A DNA stretch of 64,000 bases, taken from the NCBI GenBank assembly GCA_041671545.1, contig JBAZBI010000007.1, forward strand, positions 62,001 to 126,000, written 5' to 3'. Positions 17,982-27,204 of this stretch are shown here, piece after piece. A program made the translations under genes and the position numbers. The stretch's first letter is position 1, and each line of letters opens with the position of its first letter. Under the pieces are notes generated by a model. That model saw nothing but the letters and a program-made list of their open reading frames with translations. It was not told the origin of the DNA and did not search any database. The stretch comes from UBA1563 sp041671545. GTDB taxonomy: Bacteria > Bacteroidota > Ignavibacteria > Ignavibacteriales > Ignavibacteriaceae.

Positions 17982-20261
17982 TTGAAACAAAACATTACCG
18001 GACATGCTATTAAACGTATTGCGTTCGTTGGAAATTATTTACCGCGACAGTGCGGAATTGCCACGTTTACCACCGATCTATGTGAAGCTATTGCACATCA
18101 ATACAGCGGAACAACTTGTATAGCGTTACCTATCAACGATATTGAAACAGGTTACGCGTATCCAAACCGCGTTCGATTTGAACTAGCTGAGAAAGATATT
18201 AATTCTTACTTGAGAGCATCGGATTTCTTAAATATCAACGACGTTGATATGGTTTGCCTCCAATTTGAATATGGAATATTCGGCGGAACAACCGGAAGTC
18301 ACATTCTGGCTCTTTTACGTGGACTACGTATGCCGATTGTTACTACTTTACACACCATACTTGAAAACCCAAGTCATGATCAACGGCATGTATTGGAAGA
18401 AGTTGCAGCGTTATCAGATCGTTTAGTTGTAATGAGCGAGCGGGGTTCTGAATTTTTACAGAAGATATATAATGTGGCGCCTGAAAAGATTGATCTTATC
18501 CCGCATGGTATTCCCGATGTTCCATTTGTCGATCCGAGTTTCAATAAAGATTTATTTGGAGTTGAGGGGAAAACAGTTCTACTCAGTTTCGGATTACTCT
18601 CTGCAAGTAAAGGAATCGAAACCGTTATCTCCGCATTACCCGAAATAGTCACACGTTATCCCGATCTTGTCTATATCGTTGTTGGAGCAACTCATCCGCA
18701 TGTTATTCAAAATGAAGGAGAAACATACCGACTCTCTTTACAATGGCTGGCTCAACAAAAAGGGGTGGAAAGTAATGTGATTTTTTACAACCGGTTTGTT
18801 AGTTTAGAAGAATTAGTTGAGTTCATCAGCGCCGCAGATATCTACATCACTCCTTATCTAAATGAAGCGCAAATTGTTTCCGGTACTTTAGCTTATACAC
18901 TCGGAGCCGGCAAAGCTGTTATCTCAACTCCCTATTGGTATGCGCAGGAAATGCTTTCGGATGGAAGAGGTGTGCTGGTTCCGTTTCGCGATCCTAAAGC
19001 TTTGGCCGAGCAAGTAATAAAATTATTGGACAACGAAGCCGACCGCCATGCAATGCGTAAACGCGCCTATATGTTTGGCCGTAAAATGATCTGGTCTGAA
19101 GTTGCGAAACGTTATATGGAAAGTTTCAAACGCGCGCGGGTGGAGCGTCGTCACTATATTCCACCCGGATTTACAGCAAAAGCGCTCGATAAACATCCCG
19201 GTGAATTGCCTCCATTAAAACTCGATCACTTAGATCATCTTACGGACTATACGGGGATATTACAACATGCTCTTTTTACAGTGCCGAATTATGCCCATGG
19301 TTATACTTCCGATGACAACGCACGAGCTCTTCTAGTCAGCGTTCTTTTAGATAAACTCGGTAGCCAGAAGAGTTTGGGATTTGCTCCCCGTTATCTTGCT
19401 TTCCTTGGCTTTGCATTTAACGAGCAAACGAAACGTTTCCGAAATTTTATGGATTATCAACGCAATTGGATGGAAAGTGTTGGTTCTGATGATAGTCAAG
19501 GTCGCACACTTTGGGCGTTAGGAATCGTCTTAAATCATTCAAGTGCAATTTCATTAAAAAATATGTCGAGCTGGTTGTTTGAACAAACACTCCCAACTAT
19601 ACTGTTAACCACAAGTCCGCGTGCATGGGCATTTGCATTGATAGGCATAGATGAATATTTACAAAAGTTCGGTGGAGATCGCAGGGTCAGTCATGTACGG
19701 GATGAATTGGCAGGACGGCTTCTAACCTTATATCAAAATAATCGTACCGATGAGTGGCGCTGGTATGAAAAATCACTTTCCTATTGCAACGCTGCTTTAC
19801 CTCATGCATTGATGATTTGTGGAAAATCAATCCCGAACGATGCAATGACGAATGCAGGATTGGAGTCACTCAACTGGCTCGCCAAATTGCAGCGTGCAGA
19901 TGCAGGTCATTTTGTCCCGATCGGCTCAAACGGATTTTACCATCTGGGTGGAGAGCTTGCCCGTTTTGATCAACAACCTGTTGAAGCGCAAGCGATGGTA
20001 TCAGCTAGTCTCGAAGCGTTCAGAATTACCGGAGACAAATTTTGGAATAAAGAAGCCCGCCGCGCATTTGAATGGTTCCTCGGACGCAACGATTTAAATC
20101 TTTCCGTTTATGACCCGACAACCGGCGGGTGTCGTGATGGTCTGCATTCAGACCGACTGAATGAAAATCAAGGGGCTGAATCAACGCTGGCTTTTCTGCA
20201 ATCATTGCTGGAGTTACGATTAGCCGAACAAACACATTTATCGATGGAAGCATTAAAATGA
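17982..20261 (+). CDS. Family 4 glycosyltransferase fused to a C-terminal helical domain
   Basis: A 759-residue protein with a TTG start preceded by AGAAAGAG. Residues 1-375 are a GT-B retaining glycosyltransferase: FVGNYLPRQCGIATFT at the N-terminal fold, SFGLLSASKGIETVI, YIVVGATHPH and the nucleotide-sugar-binding region ending in SGTLAYTLGAGKAVISTPY with APL-like context. Residues 400-750 form an all-helical part (YAHGYTSDDNARALLV, DEWRWYEKSLSYCNAALPHAL) reminiscent of alpha/alpha toroid glycosidase-like domains. The fusion suggests coupled synthesis/processing of a beta-mannan-like or storage glycan, but the substrate is unknown. Its stop overlaps the next small ORF by 4 bp. Confidence 0.85.
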   Translation: MKQNITGHAIKRIAFVGNYLPRQCGIATFTTDLCEAIAHQYSGTTCIALPINDIETGYAYPNRVRFELAEKDINSYLRASDFLNINDVDMVCLQFEYGIFGGTTGSHILALLRGLRMPIVTTLHTILENPSHDQRHVLEEVAALSDRLVVMSERGSEFLQKIYNVAPEKIDLIPHGIPDVPFVDPSFNKDLFGVEGKTVLLSFGLLSASKGIETVISALPEIVTRYPDLVYIVVGATHPHVIQNEGETYRLSLQWLAQQKGVESNVIFYNRFVSLEELVEFISAADIYITPYLNEAQIVSGTLAYTLGAGKAVISTPYWYAQEMLSDGRGVLVPFRDPKALAEQVIKLLDNEADRHAMRKRAYMFGRKMIWSEVAKRYMESFKRARVERRHYIPPGFTAKALDKHPGELPPLKLDHLDHLTDYTGILQHALFTVPNYAHGYTSDDNARALLVSVLLDKLGSQKSLGFAPRYLAFLGFAFNEQTKRFRNFMDYQRNWMESVGSDDSQGRTLWALGIVLNHSSAISLKNMSSWLFEQTLPTILLTTSPRAWAFALIGIDEYLQKFGGDRRVSHVRDELAGRLLTLYQNNRTDEWRWYEKSLSYCNAALPHALMICGKSIPNDAMTNAGLESLNWLAKLQRADAGHFVPIGSNGFYHLGGELARFDQQPVEAQAMVSASLEAFRITGDKFWNKEARRAFEWFLGRNDLNLSVYDPTTGGCRDGLHSDRLNENQGAESTLAFLQSLLELRLAEQTHLSMEALK

Positions 20262-20419
20262 ACAACCGACATAAAGAACTTTTTCACCGTCATAAAATAA
20301 CTATTTCACTTGATGGCGATTCGATCAATTTGCTTTATGGAGCAGCAGATACAAGTATTGCCATAGCTACCTGGAGTATAAAGGAATTATTGATTAGGCT
20401 TGATGAGCATAATTCATAA
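20258..20419 (+). CDS. Small hypothetical protein, coupled to the glycosyltransferase
   Basis: A 53-residue ORF (MNNRHKELFHRHKITISLDG start) whose ATG overlaps the stop of the glycosyltransferase gene, a common sign of translational coupling. The protein is mixed alpha/beta with no signal peptide and no family I recognise. Confidence 0.55.
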   Translation: MNNRHKELFHRHKITISLDGDSINLLYGAADTSIAIATWSIKELLIRLDEHNS

Positions 20420-20433
20420 ATGAAAGGATTATC

Positions 20434-20652
20434 ATGAATACAAAAACCAATACGCCACTCGTTCTCGCGTTTATCATTGTTGTAATCGTTTTCCTCCTCT
20501 TTTGCGGCGGAGCAATTTCGATGACATTGTTCGGCACCGGAATGAATAGTAACAACTTTTTTAACAATATCAGTTGGATGTGGGTTCCAGCGATTGTCGC
20601 CTTTATCGTAAGCGCTTTATTAGGCTGGGTACTATTTTCGAAAAGAGAATAA
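20434..20652 (+). CDS. Small membrane protein with two helices
   Basis: A 72-residue protein with hydrophobic segments at about 8-34 (PLVLAFIIVVIVFLLFCGG) and 48-68 (WVPAIVAFIVSALLGWVLF), joined by a Gly/Asn-rich loop. The start has AAAGGA upstream. It is a short hydrophobic protein of the kind often found in stress clusters. No specific function is visible. Confidence 0.75.
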   Translation: MNTKTNTPLVLAFIIVVIVFLLFCGGAISMTLFGTGMNSNNFFNNISWMWVPAIVAFIVSALLGWVLFSKRE

Positions 20653-20695
20653 GTAAATAGTAAGCCATCAATTTTATTAAAAGAAAAAGGAAATC

Positions 20696-21727
20696 ATGAA
20701 CGCATTAGTATATCACGGACCGGGCAAACGCGCTTGGGAAGAAAAACCAAAACCCGCAATTAATAATTCTTCCGATGCAATTATCAGAATAACAAAAACT
20801 ACTATTTGTGGCACTGATCTCCACATCATGAAAGGAGATGTTCCTGAAGTGATTGATGGGCTAATCCTTGGTCATGAAGGAGTAGGAGTTATTGAGGAAG
20901 TTGGATCGGCAGTTCTAAATTTTAAAGTAAATGACAAAGTTTTGATCTCATGTATCACGGCTTGCGGAATTTGTGATGCGTGTAAAAAAGGAATGTATGC
21001 TCACTGCGAAACCGGCGGCTGGATTCTTGGTCATTTGATTGATGGAACGCAAGCCGAATATGTAAGGATTCCTCATGTGGATACAAGTCTTTATCATATT
21101 CCGGACGGCATTGATGAAGAAGCCATAGTAATGTTGAGCGACATTTTACCTACGGGATTTGAGTGCGGAGTGCTAAAGGGAGAAGTTAAACCGGGAGATA
21201 CGGTTGCGATTGTCGGCGCGGGTCCAATCGGACTTGCCGCACTCCTTACAGCGCAATTTTATTCTCCCGCTGAAATCATTATGATTGATTTGGATGAAAA
21301 CCGGCTAAACGTTGCAAAGAAATTTGGGGCAACTAAGCTTGTTTCCCAAAATGCCGTTGAGGAAGTAATGAAACTGACAAATGGCAAAGGTGTTGATGTT
21401 GTAATCGAAGCTGTTGGGATATCAGCCACGTTTGATATCTGTCAATCCATTGTTGCTGCAGGAGGACACATAGCCAACATCGGTGTTCACGGCAAAAGTG
21501 TTGAACTACATCTTGAAAAGTTATGGTCCAAAACTATTACAATCACTACCCGTCTGGTTGATACGGTAACTATACCGATGCTGCTTAAAACCGTTCTCTC
21601 CGGAAAACTGCAACCAGAAAAATTGATCACTCATAGGTTTGAACTGAAAGAAATAATGAAAGCGTACGATACTTTTGGCAATGCTTCCGAAGAAAAAGCT
21701 CTTAAGGTTATACTTACAAATGAATGA
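20696..21727 (+). CDS. Zinc-dependent alcohol dehydrogenase (MDR family)
   Basis: A 343-residue enzyme of the medium-chain dehydrogenase family, likely NAD(P)-dependent alcohol/aldehyde interconversion. The catalytic zinc site is seen in TTICGTDLHIMKG (Cys) and GHEGVG (His/Glu). The structural zinc site has four Cys in CGICDACKKGMYAHC. The nucleotide-binding Rossmann motif is AIVGAGPIGLAAL, followed by an acidic residue in IMIDLDENR, which favours NAD(H). The start has AAAGGAAATC upstream. The alcohol substrate cannot be read from sequence. Confidence 0.92.
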   Translation: MNALVYHGPGKRAWEEKPKPAINNSSDAIIRITKTTICGTDLHIMKGDVPEVIDGLILGHEGVGVIEEVGSAVLNFKVNDKVLISCITACGICDACKKGMYAHCETGGWILGHLIDGTQAEYVRIPHVDTSLYHIPDGIDEEAIVMLSDILPTGFECGVLKGEVKPGDTVAIVGAGPIGLAALLTAQFYSPAEIIMIDLDENRLNVAKKFGATKLVSQNAVEEVMKLTNGKGVDVVIEAVGISATFDICQSIVAAGGHIANIGVHGKSVELHLEKLWSKTITITTRLVDTVTIPMLLKTVLSGKLQPEKLITHRFELKEIMKAYDTFGNASEEKALKVILTNE

Positions 21728-21771
21728 GAAAGAAAGTAATTATATGTGCTGTTCTTTTCAAGAGATGCAAA

Positions 21772-22407
21772 ATGAAACCGAGTAGAAAATTGATGATTAT
21801 TACAGCAGCTTGCCTGTTAATATTCGTTTTAGAAAGTTGTTCATCGTTCGCGCTTGTTGATGTATGGAACGATCCTTCATATCATAAATCTTCATTGAAC
21901 AAAGTATTGGTTGTTGCCTTAATAAAAGATTCCATTCAACGGCAAATATGGGAAGATGCTTTTGTGGATGAATTTTCCAAACGAGGAATTAATGCTACAT
22001 CATCTTACCGTTTGTTTCCCGATGCATCATCGAATGCCGGCAAAGTTGTTGAGACTGTCCAAGCAAGAGGATTTGACGGGATTTTAGTAACCCATCTCCT
22101 AAAAAGAAAAGCTGAATCATCACATGTAGAAAGTAATGCAACAAGAGAACAATTATCGCGTTTTAATATTTTTCAGAAAAGGTATGATGTTTATTACTAT
22201 AACCTTCAACACCCGGGAAATGGTGAGTCTCAAAATACAAACCGGCGTGCAATAGATGTTTGGGTTATAAACAACGAACAAAGAATGATCTGGAGCGCTA
22301 CGAGTAAATCTCCCGAACGGAATTCGGTAGAAGCCGTGCAGAATGATATCACCGATCTTGTAATACCTGAGCTGGCGCGAAATGCAATCATAAAACCGAG
22401 GAAATAA
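21772..22407 (+). CDS. Predicted lipoprotein, function unknown
   Basis: A longer in-frame start exists at 21724 overlapping the dehydrogenase stop, but ATG 21772 gives a clean signal (MKPSRKLMIITAACLLIFVL) with lipobox LES-C and has AGAG upstream, so I prefer it. The mature protein of about 190 residues begins SSFALVDVWNDPSY, resembling small outer-membrane lipoproteins with a DUF4136-like opening. Its stop is 3 bp before the DUF4404-like gene. Confidence 0.75.
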   Translation: MKPSRKLMIITAACLLIFVLESCSSFALVDVWNDPSYHKSSLNKVLVVALIKDSIQRQIWEDAFVDEFSKRGINATSSYRLFPDASSNAGKVVETVQARGFDGILVTHLLKRKAESSHVESNATREQLSRFNIFQKRYDVYYYNLQHPGNGESQNTNRRAIDVWVINNEQRMIWSATSKSPERNSVEAVQNDITDLVIPELARNAIIKPRK

Positions 22408-22410
22408 AAA

Positions 22411-22743
22411 ATGGAAAAGAATACTATTGAAAAAATTGAAGAGAAGATCAAAACCAACTCTTCTCTCACAGAGAAAAACAGAGGCGAGCTTTTAGTTTTG
22501 CTGGCAACGCTAAAATCAGAGTTGACCAAGTTTACTACGGAACAAAGCGAACATGCGGAAAGTATAACCGGATTCGTCGAGCGCTCAACACATGAGGCGA
22601 TGCGGCGTGAGAAAAATCCTGATCTGCTAAAACATGCTGTAGATGGTTTGTCCGCGTCGGTAAAAGGTTTTGAAGTGTCACATCCGCAATTGGTTGAAAC
22701 GGTGAATTACATTTCAAATACCTTAGCCAATATGGGTATTTAA
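22411..22743 (+). CDS. DUF4404-like protein
   Basis: A 110-residue soluble, mostly helical protein. The C-terminal pattern LSASVKGFEVSHPQLVETVNYI followed by NTLANMGI matches the DUF4404 family ending. No catalytic motif is visible. It is 3 bp downstream of the lipoprotein gene, so it is probably in the same operon. The family function is unknown. Confidence 0.7.
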   Translation: MEKNTIEKIEEKIKTNSSLTEKNRGELLVLLATLKSELTKFTTEQSEHAESITGFVERSTHEAMRREKNPDLLKHAVDGLSASVKGFEVSHPQLVETVNYISNTLANMGI

Positions 22744-22846
22744 AATTCAGAGCGCGGTGTGTCTTAAGTAAAAAGTAAAAAGTTGAAAGTATAAAGACAA
22801 AAAAATATTTTAACAATAAAATAACCTAACAGTTGAAGGAGCTAAA

Positions 22847-23227
22847 ATGAATCGAAAAGTAGGTCTTTGGATTGACCACACAGAAGCGGTCATCGTAAGC
22901 CTCACAGGTAATCTGGGAGAGGTTAAATCAATTCCATCAGAAATAGAGAAATACGTTAGACTCTCAGATGGAGCTCAAAAAATCTCTATGGAGGAAATTC
23001 GCTATAGACGAGTTAATAATCATCTGAAAAAATACTACGATGAGGTAATTTCATTAGTTAAGGATGCAGAATCTATTCTGATCGTCGGACCAGGAGCGGC
23101 GAAATTTGAATTCAAAAAACGTCTCGAAGGTGAAAAATATAAGAGACGAGCGGTAAATCTTGAGACAGCCGACAAGATGACCGAACCGCAAATTGCGGCA
23201 AAAGTTAGAGGATTTTATTCAAATTAG
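22847..23227 (+). CDS. Small eRF1-like conserved protein
   Basis: A 126-residue protein with a good ribosome-binding site (GAAGGAG). The opening KVGLWIDHTEAVIVSL and the later ILIVGPGAAKFEFKKRL resemble the alpha/beta domain found in eRF1-like and host-attachment-type proteins of bacteria. It is a single domain and lacks any peptide-release GGQ motif, so it is not a release factor. Similar small genes are often near stress genes. The functional name is uncertain. Confidence 0.6.
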   Translation: MNRKVGLWIDHTEAVIVSLTGNLGEVKSIPSEIEKYVRLSDGAQKISMEEIRYRRVNNHLKKYYDEVISLVKDAESILIVGPGAAKFEFKKRLEGEKYKRRAVNLETADKMTEPQIAAKVRGFYSN

Positions 23228-23289
23228 ATTTCAATTGAATTTTATTGGCAAGCATAATGGTTAATTAGTTGATTACTAAAGAAAAACAT

Positions 23290-24939
23290 ATGGACTTATC
23301 TTCTGTTGCAGTTCCACGTTCAATTCCAAAAATGATCGATAGTTTGGAGTTGATCCATTTTGGAATTCAACTAAAATACAGAACCTATTTTAAACAAATA
23401 GCTCTTGGAATAATTGGGTTAATCGGGGTGAGTTTAATCCTAATAATTACAAACCCGCACGGCGCCGGTTTAACTCCCGACTCCGTCGCGTACATATCGG
23501 CAGCGAGAAATCTATCTGAAGGAAACGGATTTCTTACTTATAATGGTTTGCATTTAGTTATTCAGCCGCCGCTCTATTCGCTTCTACTCGCTCTCATAAA
23601 AAAAATAACATCCGTAGATCCGCAAATAGCCGCGGGATATGTTAATGCATTGCTCTTCGGAGCGATAATTTATTTATCCGGTTTATTACTGCTTAGATAC
23701 TTGAAATCATTTGTGTTAATAATTCTTGGAACAGTTTCGGTTATTATTTCCTATGCGCTAGTTCAGGCTTCTTTTATGGCTTTATCTGAGCTCCTTTTTA
23801 TTTTTCTTGTACTTCTGTTCCTCTATTATTTTGGGAAGTATCAAATCAAAAGGGACTTCGTATCACTTTTTCTTTTTTCAACTTCGGTATCGCTTGCTTG
23901 TCTTACCCGCTATACGGGAGTTATCATTATCCTAACCGGTGTTTTGTGTATTGTGTTCTTTACCGAAAATCAAAAAAAAGAAAAGTTTCGGCATTCGGTT
24001 ATCTTTTTATTTATCACGGTTTTTCCGATAACTCTATGGATCATCAGAAATTATTTTATTTCAGGAACGCTTACCGGACTACGAGCTCCCTCTTCATACA
24101 CTTTTTTTGAGAATATTAGTTTTTTTTACTACACGGTTCTCTCCTGGTATTTTCCGTTGAATTTAGCCGGTATCTATTTCGTTTTTATTTTCTTAATTGT
24201 TTCAACCTGGATTTTATTCGGAAGAACTCCGGCAAAATTTTCTATCGGAGAAGTTTTTAAATTAATTGGTCCCAGTTTTATTTTTATAGTATGTTATTCA
24301 TGGATCATCGTTGTTTCATCAACTACCACAGCTTACGACAAAATTTCCGATAGACTTCTCTCTCCCATTTATATCCCGTTACTTTTCACTTTGTTCTTTC
24401 TTGCAGATAAAATTCTCCGGTGGTTAAGAACGAACATTCATCAAAAATCTGTTACTTTACTTTTTGTAAGCGGTATTATACTTTTGATGATCTTTCCGGC
24501 TAAGAATACAATACAAATTACTGAAGAGTTTACCGAACTCTCCGGATGGGGTTTTAGTTCTTACGAATGGAGAGAAAACAAAACCATCGAGTATCTTAAT
24601 CAGCATAAACTCTCCGAGAAAAATTATAAATTCTACAGCAATGAACCGGAGGCAGTTTACATTTTAACAGGTTTAACAACGATGTGCAGCCCGCCAAAAA
24701 GATATTACAACTCACCACAACTTTTTGATATTACAGGGAATCCGGAAGAAAGTTGGGTATACGGAGAAGATGTCTGTCTTGTTTGGTTAGATAATTCAAC
24801 CCGCAACCACCTTTTTACAGTTAATGAATTGCAAAAAAAAATAAAGATGACCGAAGTTGTGCATTTAAAAGATGGAGAGATCTATACTTTTTCGATTCAT
24901 CAGCGTGAGTTCGGGCAATTTATGTTTAAAGAGGACTAA
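23290..24939 (+). CDS. GT-C family membrane glycosyltransferase (ArnT/PMT-like)
   Basis: A polytopic membrane protein of about 549 residues from ATG 23290; a TTG at 23269 would add 7 residues. The first luminal loop LTPDSVAYISAARNLSEGNGF contains the acidic residue expected of the GT-C catalytic loop, followed by QPPLYSLLLALI. Eleven or so hydrophobic segments follow, and a soluble C-terminal part of about 130 residues. The donor is probably a polyprenyl-linked sugar. No ribosome-binding site is clear for either start. Confidence 0.75.
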   Translation: MDLSSVAVPRSIPKMIDSLELIHFGIQLKYRTYFKQIALGIIGLIGVSLILIITNPHGAGLTPDSVAYISAARNLSEGNGFLTYNGLHLVIQPPLYSLLLALIKKITSVDPQIAAGYVNALLFGAIIYLSGLLLLRYLKSFVLIILGTVSVIISYALVQASFMALSELLFIFLVLLFLYYFGKYQIKRDFVSLFLFSTSVSLACLTRYTGVIIILTGVLCIVFFTENQKKEKFRHSVIFLFITVFPITLWIIRNYFISGTLTGLRAPSSYTFFENISFFYYTVLSWYFPLNLAGIYFVFIFLIVSTWILFGRTPAKFSIGEVFKLIGPSFIFIVCYSWIIVVSSTTTAYDKISDRLLSPIYIPLLFTLFFLADKILRWLRTNIHQKSVTLLFVSGIILLMIFPAKNTIQITEEFTELSGWGFSSYEWRENKTIEYLNQHKLSEKNYKFYSNEPEAVYILTGLTTMCSPPKRYYNSPQLFDITGNPEESWVYGEDVCLVWLDNSTRNHLFTVNELQKKIKMTEVVHLKDGEIYTFSIHQREFGQFMFKED

Positions 24940-24967
24940 TTCATTTTTCATCCCTTTGGACTATTTT
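24933..24967 (+). promoter_or_regulatory. 35-bp upstream motif, copy 4 (weak)
   Basis: Only the centre matches well (CATTTTTCATCCCTTTG). The right half reads GGACTATTTTT. It overlaps the last codons of the membrane glycosyltransferase and ends 167 bp before the KaiC-like gene, the longest distance of all copies. Confidence 0.4.
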
Positions 24968-25134
24968 TTTGTCCGCGGGATTTATCTATACTTGATTGAG
25001 ATTTCGTGGAAGAAACGAAAATTTTTACTAAAACATTGCTCACCTTATGATAAACTGACATTTGGTGTAACGCAAATTTATTTATAACAGCCTTATTACT
25101 CGAGAGAGGAATAAAAAAAACGAGAAGAAATATC

Positions 25135-26856
25135 ATGAAAAAACAAGAAGCACAAATTCAGCGGAAAGTCCTACCAAAAGCACCAACAAGTATTCAAGGA
25201 TTTGATGAAATAACCGGAGGAGGATTACCAAAAGGAAGACCCACGCTTGTATGTGGAGGCGCGGGATGCGGAAAAACCCTTTTTGCAATGGAGTTTCTTG
25301 TACGCGGCGCTACGGTTTATAAGGAACCGGGTGTATTTATTTCATTCGAGGAAACGGCGAAAGAGCTGACGGCAAACGTCGCTTCGTTGGGTTTCGATTT
25401 AGATAAATTAGTTGAGCAAAAGAAAATCTGGCTTGAACACATTGACGTTGAGCGGGGTGAAATTGAAAGCAGCGGTGAATATGATTTACGTGGATTATTT
25501 GTTCGTATTCACAGCGCAATTGAAAGTATAGGCGCAAAGCGTGTTGTACTTGATACGATTGAATCGCTTTTTTCAGCGCTGCCCAATGCAACCGTTGTGC
25601 GCACTGAATTGCGGCGGTTATTCGGCTGGTTGAAAAAGAAAGGGGTTACGGCTATAATAACCGGCGAAAGAGGAAACGGAACATTAACACGCAACGGATT
25701 GGAAGAGTATGTTTCCGATTGCGTTATTCTGCTCGATCATCGGGTAAGCGATCAATCATCCATCAGGCGGCTGCGTATTGTTAAATACCGCGGTTCAACA
25801 CATGGTACAAACGAATATCCTTTTTTAATTGATGCGGATGGTTTTTCTGTTCTGCCGATAACTTCGTTAGGACTGAATCACATCACCTCCAGCGAAAGAA
25901 TTTCTACCGGTATTCCGCGGCTTGATACAATGCTCTCCGGCAAGGGTTACTTTCGCGGCAGTACAGTGCTCGTTTCGGGAACAGCCGGTACCGGCAAAAC
26001 AAGTGTGGCTGCACAATTTGTTGAAGCGGCTTGTAAGCGTGGCGAACATGTTCTTTATTTTGCTTTTGAAGAGTCACCGAGCCAGTTTATGCGGAATATG
26101 TCTTCAATAGGATTACATTTAAATCAATATACAAAAAAAGGATTGCTCACGTTTCATGCAACACGCCCTACGCTGTTCGGATTGGAACATCATCTAACAA
26201 CCACAATCAATTTAATTAATAAAGTTAAACCGCAAGTAGTTGTTCTTGATCCGATTGACGCCTTCGTTATGGGAGAAAATCAAACTGAAGTAAAAATAAT
26301 GCTGCTGCGTCTTGTAGATTATTTGAAGATGAGGAATATAACTGCATTCTTCGCGAGTCTCTCAACTGCGGGCGAAGGACAGGAACTTACGGATATGTCA
26401 ATTTCATCTTTGATAGACACCTGGCTGCTCTTGCGCGATATTGAGATCGGCGGAGAACGTAATAGAGGATTGTACATTCTTAAATCGCGCGGCATGGAGC
26501 ATTCGAATCAAATTCGCGAGTTTATACTTACCAATCATGGAATTGAATTGCTTGATGTCTATGTTGGTCCTGAAGGCGTATTAACCGGCTCTGCGCGATT
26601 ATCACAAGAAGCGAAAAACGATGCGGAACAATTATTACGTAAACAAGAAATTGAACGTATGCAATTTGGTTTAGAGCTTAAACGCGCAGCAGCGGAAGCT
26701 CATATTGTTGTATTGAAATCTGAATTTAAAGAAGAAGAATCGGAAGCGATCAAAATTATTGCGATGGAGAGAGCAAAAACCGAAATGTTCGCACATGATC
26801 AGAAAAAAATGGCAAAGAGTAGAAAAGCAGATACTTCTACAAAAAAAGTAGTATAA
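25135..26856 (+). CDS. KaiC-like double RecA-domain ATPase
   Basis: A 573-residue protein with two tandem KaiC/RecA domains. Domain 1 has Walker A GGAGCGKT at 41-48 and the catalytic FEE in FISFEE, with Walker B-like VVLDTIESLF. Domain 2 has Walker A GTAGTGKT at 282-289, FAFEES and VVVLDPIDAF. The last 75 residues form a charged helix (AAAEAHIVVLKSEFKEEESEA) not found in cyanobacterial KaiC. No kaiA or kaiB is in the window, so a clock role cannot be claimed; stress- or signalling-related KaiC homologues are common. A phosphorylation-site Ser/Thr pair was not identified. Neighbouring kinases could be partners, which is inference. Confidence 0.93.
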   Translation: MKKQEAQIQRKVLPKAPTSIQGFDEITGGGLPKGRPTLVCGGAGCGKTLFAMEFLVRGATVYKEPGVFISFEETAKELTANVASLGFDLDKLVEQKKIWLEHIDVERGEIESSGEYDLRGLFVRIHSAIESIGAKRVVLDTIESLFSALPNATVVRTELRRLFGWLKKKGVTAIITGERGNGTLTRNGLEEYVSDCVILLDHRVSDQSSIRRLRIVKYRGSTHGTNEYPFLIDADGFSVLPITSLGLNHITSSERISTGIPRLDTMLSGKGYFRGSTVLVSGTAGTGKTSVAAQFVEAACKRGEHVLYFAFEESPSQFMRNMSSIGLHLNQYTKKGLLTFHATRPTLFGLEHHLTTTINLINKVKPQVVVLDPIDAFVMGENQTEVKIMLLRLVDYLKMRNITAFFASLSTAGEGQELTDMSISSLIDTWLLLRDIEIGGERNRGLYILKSRGMEHSNQIREFILTNHGIELLDVYVGPEGVLTGSARLSQEAKNDAEQLLRKQEIERMQFGLELKRAAAEAHIVVLKSEFKEEESEAIKIIAMERAKTEMFAHDQKKMAKSRKADTSTKKVV

Positions 26857-26941
26857 CTCAATGAAATAGAGTGTCTTAATAAAACAACGAAATTCTTTTA
26901 ATCAAACAAGTGATCATAACTTAAACGAAGAGGAAAATATC

Positions 26942-27079
26942 ATGAGCAAAGGTCAAGACAGCAAAAAGGGTTCAAAGAAAGAACCGGCAAAAACGATGCA
27001 AGAAAAAAAGAATGCTAAACGAGACAAAAAAAACGGAATGACGAACCAGGGTCTCCTCAGTACAGAGAAGAAGAAATAG
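26942..27079 (+). CDS. Lys-rich small basic protein
   Basis: A 45-residue ORF starting at ATG 26942 with GAGGAAA upstream. It is extremely rich in Lys (KKGSKKEP, KRDKKNG, ending TEKKK) and lacks hydrophobic segments. Similar small Lys/Gly-rich proteins occur in stress clusters. Function unknown; nucleic-acid binding is possible by charge only. Confidence 0.6.
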   Translation: MSKGQDSKKGSKKEPAKTMQEKKNAKRDKKNGMTNQGLLSTEKKK

Positions 27080-27090
27080 TCTGAGCCAAA

Positions 27091-27117
27091 GCGGTTCATT
27101 ATAAAAAGGTGAACCGC
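27091..27117. terminator. Hairpin between convergent genes
   Basis: GCGGTTCA at 27091-27098 pairs with TGAACCGC at 27110-27117 around an 11-base loop. There is no U-tract downstream on either strand, so termination strength is doubtful. It lies between the Lys-rich peptide (plus) and the restriction-associated gene (minus). Confidence 0.5.
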
Positions 27118-27204
27118 CGGGGGAAAGAGATTAAATAGATGAAGTAGTATAGAAAAGAGAGGAAATCATTTTTCATTCTTTTAGAAATTTCTTGTTCTGT
27201 CAAA

